Positions 25,267 through 35,547 of a DNA stretch of 64,000 nucleotides are shown piece after piece. This stretch comes from Pseudomonadota bacterium (GTDB lineage: Bacteria; Desulfobacterota; Desulfobacteria; Desulfobacterales; JAHIVH01). The number at the start of each line of letters is the position of its first letter. Position 1 is the first letter of the stretch. The stretch is taken from NCBI GenBank assembly GCA_018816735.1, contig JAHIVH010000047.1, positions 18,173 through 82,172 of the forward strand, in the 5' to 3' direction. The notes under the pieces were generated by a model. The model saw only the letters and a program-made list of their open reading frames with translations. It made no database searches and was not told the origin of the DNA. Made by a program: the position numbers and the translations under genes.

Positions 25267-26424
25267 ATGACTGGTCATCGTTTGATAGCAATACAAATAC
25301 TGCTTTCTATCTTGTTTATTGGCTGCAATATTTCAGGAACCGTTACAGATCTGGACACCCCTATAGCCGGCGTGACCCTGACATTATCCGGCAATGACAT
25401 TGAACGGACAGTTGTGACAGGTGAGGACGGCAAATATACCTTTAAATCAATCCCTGATGGTGAATATCAAGTGACACCCAGCATGGACGGATATGTATTT
25501 TACCCCAAAATGCAACCGGTCATTCTTATGGGGGGAAATATCTTCCAGATTAATTTTGAAAATTTTGACACCGCTTTTGAATCCATCTCTCTATTGTCAA
25601 TCACTGGGGCCGAATTTGTAAAATCAGGGGCTGATTTGAAAATTATGGCTGTGGGAACCTATAAAGACGGGAAAGATATCATTGTTTCCGAATTTTTGAG
25701 ATGGCAAAGTGAAGATGAGGGTGTTTGTACAATTAATGAGTACTCACAGTTAACAAAACTGGCCACAGGGGTGAGCCCTGGCACAACAACATTGATTGCC
25801 GGAACAGACGTTCACCATGCGGAAATGTCCCTTGAGGTCAGGGATAAATTTTATATGGATACCGATATACTGATACCTGATATTCCGCCTCCGCCAACGT
25901 TTCCTAAAGGCTATATAGCCGGGTGCTGCATTGAAACCTGCTTATGGGCTGTTCTTCATGCCAAAGGTATGGATATGAGCATAGAGGAAATCACTGCCAC
26001 AGGGAATATGCACCTGGACGGCTGGGGATTGAGTTCGATTGAAATCGTTGACGTGTTAAAGAAGCTGGGGGTTAACCACAAATTCACCTATGCACAAAAG
26101 ATTGAAAGTTTCTTGTTTATTTGCGCCCAGACCTATGAAGACATCCTGAGAGAAAAAGTCATTGCAAGAGTGAAGGAAGGTGTTCCGGTAATGTTTGGTT
26201 TAAAATATCTGCCTTACTTCTATAATTACCTGCCGCTTCCCATGGATCATTTTGTACTGGCAGTCGGGTACAACGAAGAAACAGATGAAATTATCTATAA
26301 TGACATCAACCAGGTAAACAGAACAACAGTGACAAAACTCATTGATGCATCCTTTGGCTACACTGCCCTCAATTTTTATGACGTCATCTGGGTGGTCGAA
26401 TTCCCGGATTATAAAACACCCTGA
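25267..26424 (+). CDS. Lipoprotein with Ig-like domains and C39-like cysteine peptidase
   Basis: 385 residues. Lipobox LFIGC near residue 20. Residues about 22-95 form a carboxypeptidase-regulatory-like beta sandwich (GVTLTLSGND, GKYTFKSIPDGEYQVTP). Residues about 105-200 resemble a Big_2-type Ig domain (LATGVSPGTTTLIAG). The C-terminal 170 residues look like a C39 papain-like peptidase with GCCIETCLWAVLHA (candidate nucleophile Cys220, Cys221 or Cys225) and His328 in DHFVLAVGYN, followed by an Asn/Asp in YNDIN. C39 peptidases cleave double-glycine leaders in exporters, but free-standing surface versions have unknown targets. A hairpin follows the gene. Confidence 0.75.
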   Translation: MTGHRLIAIQILLSILFIGCNISGTVTDLDTPIAGVTLTLSGNDIERTVVTGEDGKYTFKSIPDGEYQVTPSMDGYVFYPKMQPVILMGGNIFQINFENFDTAFESISLLSITGAEFVKSGADLKIMAVGTYKDGKDIIVSEFLRWQSEDEGVCTINEYSQLTKLATGVSPGTTTLIAGTDVHHAEMSLEVRDKFYMDTDILIPDIPPPPTFPKGYIAGCCIETCLWAVLHAKGMDMSIEEITATGNMHLDGWGLSSIEIVDVLKKLGVNHKFTYAQKIESFLFICAQTYEDILREKVIARVKEGVPVMFGLKYLPYFYNYLPLPMDHFVLAVGYNEETDEIIYNDINQVNRTTVTKLIDASFGYTALNFYDVIWVVEFPDYKTP

Positions 26425-26434
26425 TCACACGACA

Positions 26435-26469
26435 CCCCTTTTTCGATTCCTCAAAAATCGAAAAAGGGG
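26435..26469 (+). terminator. Hairpin after the C39-like lipoprotein gene
   Basis: CCCCTTTTTCGATT (26435-26448) pairs perfectly with AATCGAAAAAGGGG (26456-26469) around a 7-base loop. No long T-run follows, so it may end transcription inefficiently or protect the mRNA 3' end. Confidence 0.65.
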
Positions 26470-26675
26470 AAGGTGTTCGCCAGTCTCCATGCTCTCAAAA
26501 AAATGGGTGGCATTGCCATATCCATATTTACATCCTGCATGAAGTTTTGTTATAGTACATTCCATATTTTTCATCGCCCGTAAATAAATTCAGACATCGT
26601 GCCCCTGGTTCCAGGATATTTGATTTAAAACGCTTCACCCATATAAAAAAACGTTCGTGGTAAAGGAAAAAAATC

Positions 26676-28688
26676 ATGTCCAATCGATTCATCAATACAT
26701 CCTTAAGGAAAAATCCTCATCCCATGTTATCTCCGCTTACGCCCATGAAGGCCAGAAAAGGGAAGGTCGTCACAGCCGAGGAAGCGGTCAGCGTGATTCA
26801 GAATAACGACACCATAGCCTTTGGCGGGTTTGTGGGAGTCGGATTTGCCGAAGAAATCGCCATCACCCTTGAAAAACGGTTTAAGGACACCGGCTCACCC
26901 AAAAATCTCACCCTTGTATATGCGGCCGGCATGGGGGACGGGAAATCAAAAGGATTGAATCATATCGCCCATAAAGGGCTTCTCAAAAAGGTCATCGGCG
27001 GCCATTGGGGTCTGGTTCCAAAACTGCAGGAACTTGCCGTCAATAATGACATAGAAGCATATAACTTACCCCAGGGCGTCATTGCCCATATGTACCGTGA
27101 TATTTCCGCAAAAAAACCAAGAACCATAACAACGGTCGGCCTGAATACATTTGTAGACCCAAGACTTGAGGGTGGTCGCTTAAATTCCAGCTCAACGGAG
27201 AATCTGGTTGAGTTGATAGAATTCGACGGAAAAACCTATCTCTCCTACAAAACAATGCCCATTCATGTGGCGGTTATCAGAGGCACTACGGCTGATATGA
27301 ACGGCAATATCACCATGGAACGGGAGGCACTGACCCTTGAGACACTCTCTCTTGCAACCGCTGCAAAAAACTCAAACGGGTTTGTCATTGCCCAGGTGGA
27401 ACGGATTGCGGAGAACGGTTCCCTTAATCCCAGACAGGTCAAAATACCGGGCATTCTTGTGGACTGCGTGGTTGTCTCCCATCCTGAAAACCATATGCAG
27501 ACTTTCGATTATCAATATAACCCGGCTTTCAGCAGCGAAATTCATGTTCCCATGCAATCCATAAGCCCCATGCCTCTGGATATCCGAAAAGTGATTGCAC
27601 GCCGTGCCGCATTTGAACTGGAGGCAAACAGCATCACCAATCTGGGAATCGGTATGCCTGAAGGGATCGCCCAGGTGGCCAATGAAGAAAAAATCCTCGA
27701 TTTCATCACCCTTACCGCAGAACCGGGGCTTATTGGCGGAATCCCGGCAGGGGGGTTGAGTTTTGGGGCAGGCACAAACGCAGATGCCATTATCGATCAG
27801 CCGTATCAATTTGATTTTTATGATGGCGGCGGTCTTGATATCGCATTTCTGGGCCTTGCCCAGGCAGACCAAAAGGGAAACCTGAATGTCAGCAAATTCG
27901 GCCCGAAAATCGCAGGCGCAGGTGGATTCATCAATATCAGCCAGAATGCCCAGAAAGTTGTTTTTGTAGGCACATTTACGGCCAAGAACCTGGATGTCAC
28001 CATTAAAAACGGGCAGTTGCGGATTTTAAAGGAAGGCGATGTCAAAAAATTCATTGAGGAAGTGGAGCAGATCACGTTCAGCGGTAACTATGCCATCGAG
28101 CGGGGCCAGCCGGTTCTTTTTATCACGGAAAGATGCGTATTTTCGCTTGGGGCTCTGGGTATGGAACTGATTGAAATCGCCCCGGGCATCGATCTTCAAA
28201 AAGACATTCTTGATCAGATGGCATTCAAACCCGTTATAAACGGTCAGCCCAGGCTGATGGATGAACGGATTTTTTTTGATGAGCCCATGGGATTGAAAAA
28301 CGAACTGCTTGCCATATCCCTGGATGACCGCCTGAGCTATGATCCGGAAAAGAATTTCTTCTTTGTGAACTTTGAAGGTCTTTCAGTGAATTACGCTGAA
28401 GATATTGATAATATCAGGAAATCCGTTGAAAAAGTGCTCATGCCGCTTGACAAGAAAGTGTATACCATTGTCAATTACGACAATTTTTCAATCAACCCTG
28501 AAATCATCGACGCCTATACGCTCATGGTCGATGAAATTGTCAAACGGTTTTATATCGGGGTCACCCGATACACCACCAGCACATTTTTAAGAATGAAACT
28601 GGGTGAAGCCTTGATGAAAAGAAAGGCATCTCCGCATATTTACGAAAGCAGTGACGAAGCAAGAAAAGCGTTGCTCCGGTCAAAATGA
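26676..28688 (+). CDS. Acyl-CoA:acetate/3-ketoacid CoA-transferase family protein
   Basis: 670 residues, longer than the roughly 520-residue propionate CoA-transferases because of a C-terminal extension. N-terminal half: [24 protein letters not shown] and a long CoA-transferase I domain. Second half: [14 protein letters not shown] and [15 protein letters not shown], with Glu349 at the position of the catalytic glutamate that forms the enzyme-CoA thioester. Expected reaction is CoA transfer between a carboxylic acid and an acyl-CoA in short-chain fatty acid metabolism. A clear terminator follows at 28696. Confidence 0.92.
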   Translation: MSNRFINTSLRKNPHPMLSPLTPMKARKGKVVTAEEAVSVIQNNDTIAFGGFVGVGFAEEIAITLEKRFKDTGSPKNLTLVYAAGMGDGKSKGLNHIAHKGLLKKVIGGHWGLVPKLQELAVNNDIEAYNLPQGVIAHMYRDISAKKPRTITTVGLNTFVDPRLEGGRLNSSSTENLVELIEFDGKTYLSYKTMPIHVAVIRGTTADMNGNITMEREALTLETLSLATAAKNSNGFVIAQVERIAENGSLNPRQVKIPGILVDCVVVSHPENHMQTFDYQYNPAFSSEIHVPMQSISPMPLDIRKVIARRAAFELEANSITNLGIGMPEGIAQVANEEKILDFITLTAEPGLIGGIPAGGLSFGAGTNADAIIDQPYQFDFYDGGGLDIAFLGLAQADQKGNLNVSKFGPKIAGAGGFINISQNAQKVVFVGTFTAKNLDVTIKNGQLRILKEGDVKKFIEEVEQITFSGNYAIERGQPVLFITERCVFSLGALGMELIEIAPGIDLQKDILDQMAFKPVINGQPRLMDERIFFDEPMGLKNELLAISLDDRLSYDPEKNFFFVNFEGLSVNYAEDIDNIRKSVEKVLMPLDKKVYTIVNYDNFSINPEIIDAYTLMVDEIVKRFYIGVTRYTTSTFLRMKLGEALMKRKASPHIYESSDEARKALLRSK

Positions 28689-28695
28689 CACCTGG

Positions 28696-28719
28696 CCTGG
28701 TCCTCAAGGACCAGGTTTT
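28696..28719 (+). terminator. Rho-independent terminator of the CoA-transferase gene
   Basis: CCTGGTCC, loop TCAA, GGACCAGG, then TTTT, eight bases after the stop codon. Confidence 0.85.
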
Positions 28720-28880
28720 CGGTATTAAATAATATTTGTTTTTTTTAAAAATAGGGATTATCGGCCTGCTTTTCTTGTATTCTGATAACACGCGAATCTT
28801 AATTTTTTAATCCTGAAAAAAACCTCCTCCAAAATCTACAAAACCACAGAACCAATCGGAATTCTTTCAAAAAATTCTGT

Positions 28881-28908
28881 TTGACATATGAAGGGTATTC
28901 TGTACTAT
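28881..28908 (+). promoter_or_regulatory. Candidate sigma70 promoter for serC
   Basis: TTGACA (28881-28886), 16 bases, TACTAT (28903-28908), with a leader of roughly 110 bases before serC. Confidence 0.5.
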
Positions 28909-29022
28909 TGTGTCCTTCTTGGAAATTTTTCAACCATTTTGACCGAACGAATGGGTGATTTTCAACACAAAATACCTTCTGGTCAATTTAACAAATATAG
29001 TAAGAAAAAAAGGAACACAATT

Positions 29023-30111
29023 ATGAAGGAAAAACGAATTTACAATTTCAATGCTGGCCCGGCATGCCTGCCATTACCTGTGCTTGAAGAAATACAGGCC
29101 TCTTTTTTGAATTTCAATGGCAGCGGCATGTCCATTACCGAGATAAGCCACAGATCCAAGTGGTTCGATGATGTGATCAATGATGCGATCGCAAGAACCA
29201 AAAGACTTTTAAAACTGGACGACACCTACCATGTTCTCTTCCTTCAGGGCGGCGCAAGCATGCAGTTCTGCATGATCCCCATGAACTTTCTTGCAGATGG
29301 CCGCACAGCTGATTATGTCAATACCGGGACGTGGTCCACCAAAGCCATCAAGGAGGCTGAAATTCTGGGCAAAAAAATAAACGTGGTCGCATCATCAGAA
29401 GACAGGAATTTTTCATATATTCCCAAAAATATTCAATTTAATTCAGATGCCACCTTCGTGCATATCACCTCCAACAATACGATAAAAGGGACCCAGTGGG
29501 CCTCTTTCCCGGATACCAAGGGCGTTCCGATCATTTCAGACATGTCATCGGACATCATGAGCAGGCCCCTTGACGTGAAAAAATTCGGCATGATTTATGC
29601 CGGTGCCCAGAAAAATATCGGACCGGCCGGTGTATGCATGGTAATCATCCGGGATGACATGCTGAAGCTGATTCCTAAAAATCTGCCAGCCATGCTGAAA
29701 TACACGACCCATTCAGACAAGAATTCCATGTACAACACCCCGCCCTGTTTTGGCATTTATACGATTCAACTGGTGATGAAATGGCTGGAAGAAACCATAG
29801 GCGGCCTTGAAAACATGGAAAAGTTCAATCAGAAGAAAGCAGCCTTGCTTTATGATTTTATGAACGGCAGCGATTTCTATAAGGCAACCGCAGACCCGGA
29901 CAGCCAGTCGCTGATGAATGTCACTTTCAGACTGCCCACAGAAGCGCTTGAAAAGGAATTTATAAAGCAATCAATTGAAAACGATTTTGGGGGACTGAAA
30001 GGGCATCGTTCCGTGGGGGGATGCCGGGCATCCATTTACAATGCAACACCTGAAGGTGCTGTGGATGCGCTTGTGGATTTCATGAAAACATTTGAAAAGA
30101 AAAACGGGTAG
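29023..30111 (+). CDS. serC: Phosphoserine aminotransferase
   Basis: 362 residues, typical SerC length. Starts MKEKRIYNFNAGPACLP, has HVLFLQGGASMQFCMIPMNF, the PLP-lysine region YAGAQKNIGPAGVC, and ends with GHRSVGGCRASIYNA. It transfers an amino group from glutamate to 3-phosphohydroxypyruvate in serine biosynthesis and also serves pyridoxine synthesis. ATG at 29023 follows AAGGA and matches the family N-terminus; the frame is open to 28888, but that extension is not family-like. The serA gene follows after 82 bases, so the two pathway genes form an operon. Confidence 0.97.
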   Translation: MKEKRIYNFNAGPACLPLPVLEEIQASFLNFNGSGMSITEISHRSKWFDDVINDAIARTKRLLKLDDTYHVLFLQGGASMQFCMIPMNFLADGRTADYVNTGTWSTKAIKEAEILGKKINVVASSEDRNFSYIPKNIQFNSDATFVHITSNNTIKGTQWASFPDTKGVPIISDMSSDIMSRPLDVKKFGMIYAGAQKNIGPAGVCMVIIRDDMLKLIPKNLPAMLKYTTHSDKNSMYNTPPCFGIYTIQLVMKWLEETIGGLENMEKFNQKKAALLYDFMNGSDFYKATADPDSQSLMNVTFRLPTEALEKEFIKQSIENDFGGLKGHRSVGGCRASIYNATPEGAVDALVDFMKTFEKKNG

Positions 30112-30193
30112 GCAGCGCTGGCTTTCTTGCGTGCAAACGGATTTCAGACCGGCTGTCGACTGACGTGAATGATCAACATAAAAGGAAAGAAAA

Positions 30194-31777
30194 ATGAAAG
30201 TTTTAATCAGTGATAATTTAGGAGAAGCAGGGATCAAAATCTTTCAGGATGAAGAAGGCATTGAAGTTGATGTCAAAACCGGCCTTTCCCCTGATGAGCT
30301 TAAAAAAATAATAGGCAATTATAACGCTCTGGTCATCAGAAGTGCCACAAAAGTAACCGAGGATCTGCTTGAATCAGCCACAAACCTGAAAGTCGTGGGA
30401 AGAGCAGGCATCGGTCTTGACAACGTGGATATTCCTGCAGCGACCAAACATGGCGTTGCCGTGATGAATACACCGGGCGGCAATGTGGTGACCACTGCTG
30501 AACATGCGATTTCCCTGATGATGGCACTCACCAGGAATATTCCCCAGGGAACCGCATCCATGAAAGCGGGCAAGTGGGATAAAAAGAAACTTCAGGGACG
30601 GGAAATTTTCAACAAAACCCTCGGCGTCGTCGGTTATGGCAATATCGGGTCGATTGTGGCGGACAGGGCACGGGGCCTTAAAATGAACGTGATCATCTAT
30701 GATCCCTATGTCACGCCCGAGACCATCGAAAAGGCCGGATATGAAAGCGTAACGCTTGAAACATTATACCAGCGTTCAGATTATATCACGATTCATGTAC
30801 CCAAGCTGAAACAGACCATCAACCTGATCAACAAGGAAGCCATCAGTCAGATGAAAGATGGCGTCATGCTGATCAACGCCGCCCGTGGCGGTATTGTGGA
30901 TGAAACCGCCCTTTACGATGCACTGAAATCCGGAAAAATTGCAGGCGCAGCCCTGGATGTATTTGAAACAGAGCCCCCCAAAGATTCACCGCTTCTGGAA
31001 CTGGACAACCTCATCTGTACGCCCCATCTGGGTGCCTCCACCAAAGAGGCCCAGACCAATGTGGCTGTGGCGGTTGCCGAGCAGATTATCGCATATCTCA
31101 AGCACAATACGGTGATCAATGCGGTCAATGTACCTTCTGTAACAGGCGAGCTTCTTGAAAAACTCACGCCTTATATTTTCATTGCAGACCGGATGGGAAC
31201 CATGCATGCCCAGCTCGTAACCGGTCCACTTGAGGAAGTGAAAATTGAATATATGGGTAATTTCCAGGGACTTGACATGGCACCTGTCACCACAGCCGCC
31301 ATAAAAGGGCTTTTGACCCCGCTTATCAAAGATGACGTCAATTCTGTGAATGCACCCGTCCTTGCAAAAAAAATGGGCATTGCGATTACGGAGACAAGCA
31401 GCGATGAGTCCCATGAATTCACAAACCTGATCACCATCAAAGTAAAAACGCCTGAAAAAGAATCTTTGCTCTCAGGAACCGTATTTGGCAAGAGTGATCC
31501 CAAAATCGTCCGGATTAACAAATTCAGGCTTGAGGTTCACCCCAAAGGCCATCTTGCCCTGATTTACAACGACAACAAACCCGGAGCTATTGGAAAAATC
31601 GGTACCATTCTGGGAGACCTCAATATCAATATCGCCCAGATGACGGTGGGCAGAAGGGAAATTGACGGGGATGAAAATATTATTTTGCTGAGCACGGATC
31701 AGCCCATGAGCCAGGAAGCGCTTAAAAAACTCTCCGAACTTTCCCTCGTGAACAATATCATTCCGCTTGAATTGTAA
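30194..31777 (+). CDS. serA: D-3-phosphoglycerate dehydrogenase
   Basis: 527 residues, the long SerA form. NAD-binding domain with GVVGYGNIGSIVADRA, the catalytic INAARGGIVDE and CTPHLGASTKEAQ, then an intervening domain from about residue 320 and a C-terminal ACT domain (about 455-527; ALIYNDNKPGAIGKIGTIL). It oxidises 3-phosphoglycerate to 3-phosphohydroxypyruvate, the substrate of SerC, as the first step of serine synthesis. The ACT domain suggests serine feedback. A strong terminator follows. Confidence 0.97.
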   Translation: MKVLISDNLGEAGIKIFQDEEGIEVDVKTGLSPDELKKIIGNYNALVIRSATKVTEDLLESATNLKVVGRAGIGLDNVDIPAATKHGVAVMNTPGGNVVTTAEHAISLMMALTRNIPQGTASMKAGKWDKKKLQGREIFNKTLGVVGYGNIGSIVADRARGLKMNVIIYDPYVTPETIEKAGYESVTLETLYQRSDYITIHVPKLKQTINLINKEAISQMKDGVMLINAARGGIVDETALYDALKSGKIAGAALDVFETEPPKDSPLLELDNLICTPHLGASTKEAQTNVAVAVAEQIIAYLKHNTVINAVNVPSVTGELLEKLTPYIFIADRMGTMHAQLVTGPLEEVKIEYMGNFQGLDMAPVTTAAIKGLLTPLIKDDVNSVNAPVLAKKMGIAITETSSDESHEFTNLITIKVKTPEKESLLSGTVFGKSDPKIVRINKFRLEVHPKGHLALIYNDNKPGAIGKIGTILGDLNINIAQMTVGRREIDGDENIILLSTDQPMSQEALKKLSELSLVNNIIPLEL

Positions 31778-31797
31778 AACCTATCTGTTTTAATATT

Positions 31798-31840
31798 AAA
31801 AAAGGGCGAACAGGTCATCACCTGGCGCCCTTTTTTATTT
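31798..31840 (+). terminator. Rho-independent terminator after serA
   Basis: GGGCG (31804-31808) pairs with CGCCC (31826-31830), CAGGT (31811-31815) with ACCTG (31820-31824), then TTTTTTATTTTT. Confidence 0.88.
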
Positions 31841-31871
31841 TTCGTTATACTGAAAAATCTGGCATAAAATC

Positions 31872-31900
31872 TTGACAGATTTCAGGGGCTACAGCATAAT
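31872..31900 (+). promoter_or_regulatory. Candidate sigma70 promoter upstream of the usp gene
   Basis: TTGACA (31872-31877), 17 bases, CATAAT (31895-31900). The leader to the start codon at 32035 would be about 125 bases. Confidence 0.5.
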
Positions 31901-32034
31901 ATCTTTAAAAAAAATAGCTCACAAATTCAGCAAGATGATTCATGTTATGGACGTGATGGGTAATTTAATCAGGTTCGTTAGCTTTATTAAGGTCTTTCCG
32001 TTTACTACTAACTATTAAAAAGGATTAAAAAGAC

Positions 32035-32559
32035 ATGTTTCCAGAAGTGAAAATCAAAAAAATTCTCTATGCCACGGATCTTTCGGAATATGCCAGAAAG
32101 GCATTCGCCTATGCAGTAAGCCTTGCCAGTAAATATGATGCCAGTATTACCATTCTTCATACGATCATCGACGCGCCCAATATCTATTCAAGCGCTCTGG
32201 GTTATGTGGGCAAGGAAAAATGGGAGGAAATCAAAAACGAACACATGGAAGAAGCAAGGGGTGCATTAATCGGCAAAAAGCGGGAAAATGTACCTATCCG
32301 GGAGATCCTGACCCATTTTTACGAAAACGCCAAACAGAAGTTCGAAGATCAGCCATTCATGATGGATGAGATTGTCATTACAAAAGGCAATCCGGTTGAA
32401 GAGATACTTCGCCAGTCTGAAGAAAGAAACTGTGATCTGATCGTTATGGGCTCTCATGGACATGGCGGAATATTGGATGCCATGATCGGAAGCATTTCAC
32501 AGAAAGTACTCCGGCGTTCAAAAAAATCGGTCTTTCTTGTGAGACTTCCGGAAAAATAA
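32035..32559 (+). CDS. Universal stress protein (UspA family)
   Basis: 174 residues. Opens KKILYATDLSEYARKAF and closes with the ATP-binding GSHGHGGILDAMIGSISQKVLRRSKKSVFLV (shown here only as family landmarks GSHGHGG and GSISQKVL), the G-2x-G-9x-G(S/T) pattern of nucleotide-binding Usp proteins. Cytoplasmic. The family supports survival under stress and starvation. It is followed 50 bases later by a secreted subtilisin gene with no obvious functional link. Confidence 0.93.
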   Translation: MFPEVKIKKILYATDLSEYARKAFAYAVSLASKYDASITILHTIIDAPNIYSSALGYVGKEKWEEIKNEHMEEARGALIGKKRENVPIREILTHFYENAKQKFEDQPFMMDEIVITKGNPVEEILRQSEERNCDLIVMGSHGHGGILDAMIGSISQKVLRRSKKSVFLVRLPEK

Positions 32560-32609
32560 TTTTCAGGTTCGCATGTGATCCGTTGCCATTAAAAAATTAG
32601 AGGCCTAAT

Positions 32610-35534
32610 ATGAAACATACGAATTATATTCAGGTATTTCTTGCCTTTCTTCTGCTGGTAAGCTGCAGCAGTTCCGGTGGTGGCGGAAAAAACAGCGGCG
32701 ACGCGCCAGTCGCCCAATTCTCATTGTCTTCAGAAGGCGGAAATGCACCTGTCTATATTATGGCCAATGCATCTGAGTCATCTGATCCAAATGGCACGAT
32801 CGTCAGTTATGCATGGGAATTTGGCGATGGCACGGATTCAGAAGGCATCACCGCATCTCACATTTATACAACAAGTGGCAACTATAAACTCTCCCTGACT
32901 GTTACGGATGATGAAAGCAAAACATCCACCTCGTCAAAAACCATTTCCGTGACAACAACAAACGAGACATTTACGCTTACAGGCGCCATCAGCATTATGG
33001 CGGGTACGGAAGTTGACGGGGATGTGAATGATCCGCGTGCGATTTACACGGCAAACAACGATATGGATCATGCCCAGGAAATATCCAACCCAACCGTGGT
33101 TGGCGGTTATGTCACCTTCAAGAACAACGGTGAGGAGGGGCCCTTGCATGAAGACGGTGATGAATCGGATTTTTATGAAGTGACCCTGGCAGCAAATGAA
33201 TCCATTACCCTTTATATTGCCAATGCGGATGACGGCGATCTCGACCTTTATCTCTACGATAAGGATGGGGACTTGACCGACTCATCCAAGGATGACAAAT
33301 CCAACATGGAATATATTCAGGTAACTGAAAACGGAACATATTTTATCGAAGTCAAGGCGTTTTCAGGCGCCTCAAACTATGTGCTCAACATCGGTCAGAA
33401 CCAGACACCCAGTCAGTCCAGCCAGCTCAGTTTGAAAGGTGATTTTGTTCCGGGTGAGATCATTGTCACTTTTGCGGATAATTTTATTCCTGCGGGCAAC
33501 ATCGACCGGGTCGCTTTCTATGAAAATGCAACCGGGCTTAAAAGAAAATCCGGCGCACCCGGAAGAGCCATGCTTTTCACGCTGGGAGATTCGGAAGATT
33601 CGAAAAATGCACTGAAAAAACTATCTGCCAACAGGCTTTCATCATCGATCAAAAAAGGCATTGAAAACTTACCACCGGAAACCAAAAGGAAATTTGATAC
33701 CCTTCTTGCCGTCAAAGCATTGAGAAAACGTGCGGACGTGATCACTGCCGACCCGAACTATATCCGAAAACCATTCAGCACAAAACCAAATGACTCGTCC
33801 TACAATTATCAATGGCACTATCCCCTGCTGCATCTTCCCCAGGCCTGGGATGTCACAACCGGTTCTGCGGATGTGATTGTGGCCGTGATTGATACAGGTG
33901 TGCTGATAAATCACCCGGATATAAGCGGTAAAACCGTTCAGGGTTATGATTTTATCAGAGACCCGTCAAATTCCCTCGACGGGGATGGCATTGACAGCAA
34001 CCCGGATGATCCGGGGGACAAGGCATATGGCAATACCAGCAGTTTCCACGGCACCCATGTGTCCGGAACCATTGCGGCTGCAAGCGATAACCATAAAGGG
34101 GTATGCGGTATTGGCTGGTCTGTAAAAATCATGCCCTTAAGGGTCCTGGGGAACATAGGCGGCACAGATTATGATATTATCCAGGCAATCCACTATGCAG
34201 CCGGCCTTTCGAATGATTCGGGAACAACACCTTCAAAAATTGCAGATGTGATCAATTTAAGTTTCGGGGGCCCGGATTCTTCCCGTACTGCAAAAAATGC
34301 CTATCTCCAGGCCAGGGAAAAAGGGATCATTCTGGTGGCAGCTGCTGGAAATGAATCCTCCAGTTCACGCTCCTACCCTGCTGCGCATGAGGGCGTTATT
34401 TCGGTAAGCGCCGTCGACATGGCGAAAAAGCTGGCCCCCTATTCCAATTACGGGGCGAGCTATGACAAATGGATTGATGTGGCTGCACCTGGCGGGGACA
34501 GTTCTGCTGATTTGAACGGAGACGGTTATGCAGATGGCGTATTGAGCACCGGTGCCAATGATGCAAGCGGCACCATTAAATACGGGTATTATTTCATGGA
34601 AGGGACATCCATGGCAACACCTCATGTGGTGGGGATTATTGCGCTGATGAAGTCCGTCAAACCTGATCTGTCACCGGATGATATCCAAACCCTTCTTGAA
34701 AACGGAGACATTACAGAAGACATTGGATCGGATATTTACTATGGAAACGGCCTGATTGATGCCTATCTTGCCGTGACAAAAGCGCAAGAGCTTGAAGGAA
34801 GCGGGACAACAACATCCAGTGCCACGCTTGTTGTTTCCCCATCGTCCTTGAATTTCGATACGTCTAAAACATCAATCACGATTTCAACCACAAACGGCGG
34901 GAGCGGAAACCTATCCATATCAGGTGTTTCCGCAGATGAAAGCTGGATAACCATCACAGAATCGTCCGTTGATTCAAACAAGCTGGGCTCATATAAGATA
35001 TCTGTGGATCGCACAGGACTTAGCATAGGCGCCCATAACGGGAACATCACTTTTTCTTCAACATCCAATTCGGTTTTTATGCCTGTACTCATGCAGGTCG
35101 CAGGGAGCACCGACACACTGAATGCGGGTTTGAACTACCTGGTCATTGTCCCCTTTGGTTCCAGCCCGGATGAAACATTTACGGCCTTTCCATTGTACGC
35201 AGAAAATGGTGTGTATGGTTTTACAATTACGGATGTTCAAGCAGGGCTATACAATATTTATGCGGGCACTGACCAAAATAATGACGGTTATATCTGTGAC
35301 TGGGGTGAATCGTGCGGTATTTATATTACCATGTCAGCCCCCAAACTCATTTCTGTGAACAATGATGTGAACGGATTAAATTTTTCAACCGGTTTCAGAT
35401 CAGTGATTTCTGACCAGACATCTCTGGGTACAGATACGTATTCCTCAAAAGCAGGGATTGCAAGAGTGCACCCCATTAAAATCAGAAAAGAGCCGACACA
35501 AAAGAACATCTATTCTTACACAGATAGCAACTGA
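32610..35534 (+). CDS. Subtilisin-like (S8) multidomain lipoprotein
   Basis: 974 residues. Lipobox LLVSC near residue 18, then a Ser/Gly linker. PKD domain about 32-115 (YAWEFGDGTDSEG). Pre-peptidase C-terminal (PPC) domain about 165-265 (DGDLDLYLYDKDGD). Fervidolysin-like propeptide from about residue 275 (FVPGEIIVTFADNF). S8 catalytic domain about 400-730 with Asp428 (AVIDTGV), His483 (HGTHVSG) and Ser667 (GTSMATPHV). A BACON-like Ig domain (about 745-830) and an unidentified C-terminal domain with DQNNDGYICDWGESCG, perhaps calcium-binding. All catalytic residues are present, so it is probably an active surface or periplasmic protease; PPC placed before the catalytic domain is unusual. Confidence 0.92.
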   Translation: MKHTNYIQVFLAFLLLVSCSSSGGGGKNSGDAPVAQFSLSSEGGNAPVYIMANASESSDPNGTIVSYAWEFGDGTDSEGITASHIYTTSGNYKLSLTVTDDESKTSTSSKTISVTTTNETFTLTGAISIMAGTEVDGDVNDPRAIYTANNDMDHAQEISNPTVVGGYVTFKNNGEEGPLHEDGDESDFYEVTLAANESITLYIANADDGDLDLYLYDKDGDLTDSSKDDKSNMEYIQVTENGTYFIEVKAFSGASNYVLNIGQNQTPSQSSQLSLKGDFVPGEIIVTFADNFIPAGNIDRVAFYENATGLKRKSGAPGRAMLFTLGDSEDSKNALKKLSANRLSSSIKKGIENLPPETKRKFDTLLAVKALRKRADVITADPNYIRKPFSTKPNDSSYNYQWHYPLLHLPQAWDVTTGSADVIVAVIDTGVLINHPDISGKTVQGYDFIRDPSNSLDGDGIDSNPDDPGDKAYGNTSSFHGTHVSGTIAAASDNHKGVCGIGWSVKIMPLRVLGNIGGTDYDIIQAIHYAAGLSNDSGTTPSKIADVINLSFGGPDSSRTAKNAYLQAREKGIILVAAAGNESSSSRSYPAAHEGVISVSAVDMAKKLAPYSNYGASYDKWIDVAAPGGDSSADLNGDGYADGVLSTGANDASGTIKYGYYFMEGTSMATPHVVGIIALMKSVKPDLSPDDIQTLLENGDITEDIGSDIYYGNGLIDAYLAVTKAQELEGSGTTTSSATLVVSPSSLNFDTSKTSITISTTNGGSGNLSISGVSADESWITITESSVDSNKLGSYKISVDRTGLSIGAHNGNITFSSTSNSVFMPVLMQVAGSTDTLNAGLNYLVIVPFGSSPDETFTAFPLYAENGVYGFTITDVQAGLYNIYAGTDQNNDGYICDWGESCGIYITMSAPKLISVNNDVNGLNFSTGFRSVISDQTSLGTDTYSSKAGIARVHPIKIRKEPTQKNIYSYTDSN

Positions 35535-35547
35535 TTCTTTTTCTCCT

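Larger units (their letters stand above)
28689..29022. other. Intergenic region before serC
   Basis: 334 bases. Holds the CoA-transferase terminator (28696-28719) and a candidate serC promoter (28881-28908). The open frame from 28888 that runs into serC is not supported as coding; serC is best started at 29023. Confidence 0.6.

Noticed and set aside
28888..29022. N-terminal extension of SerC
   Set aside because: Not family-like, overlaps the promoter, and ATG at 29023 has the correct family N-terminus and ribosome site.
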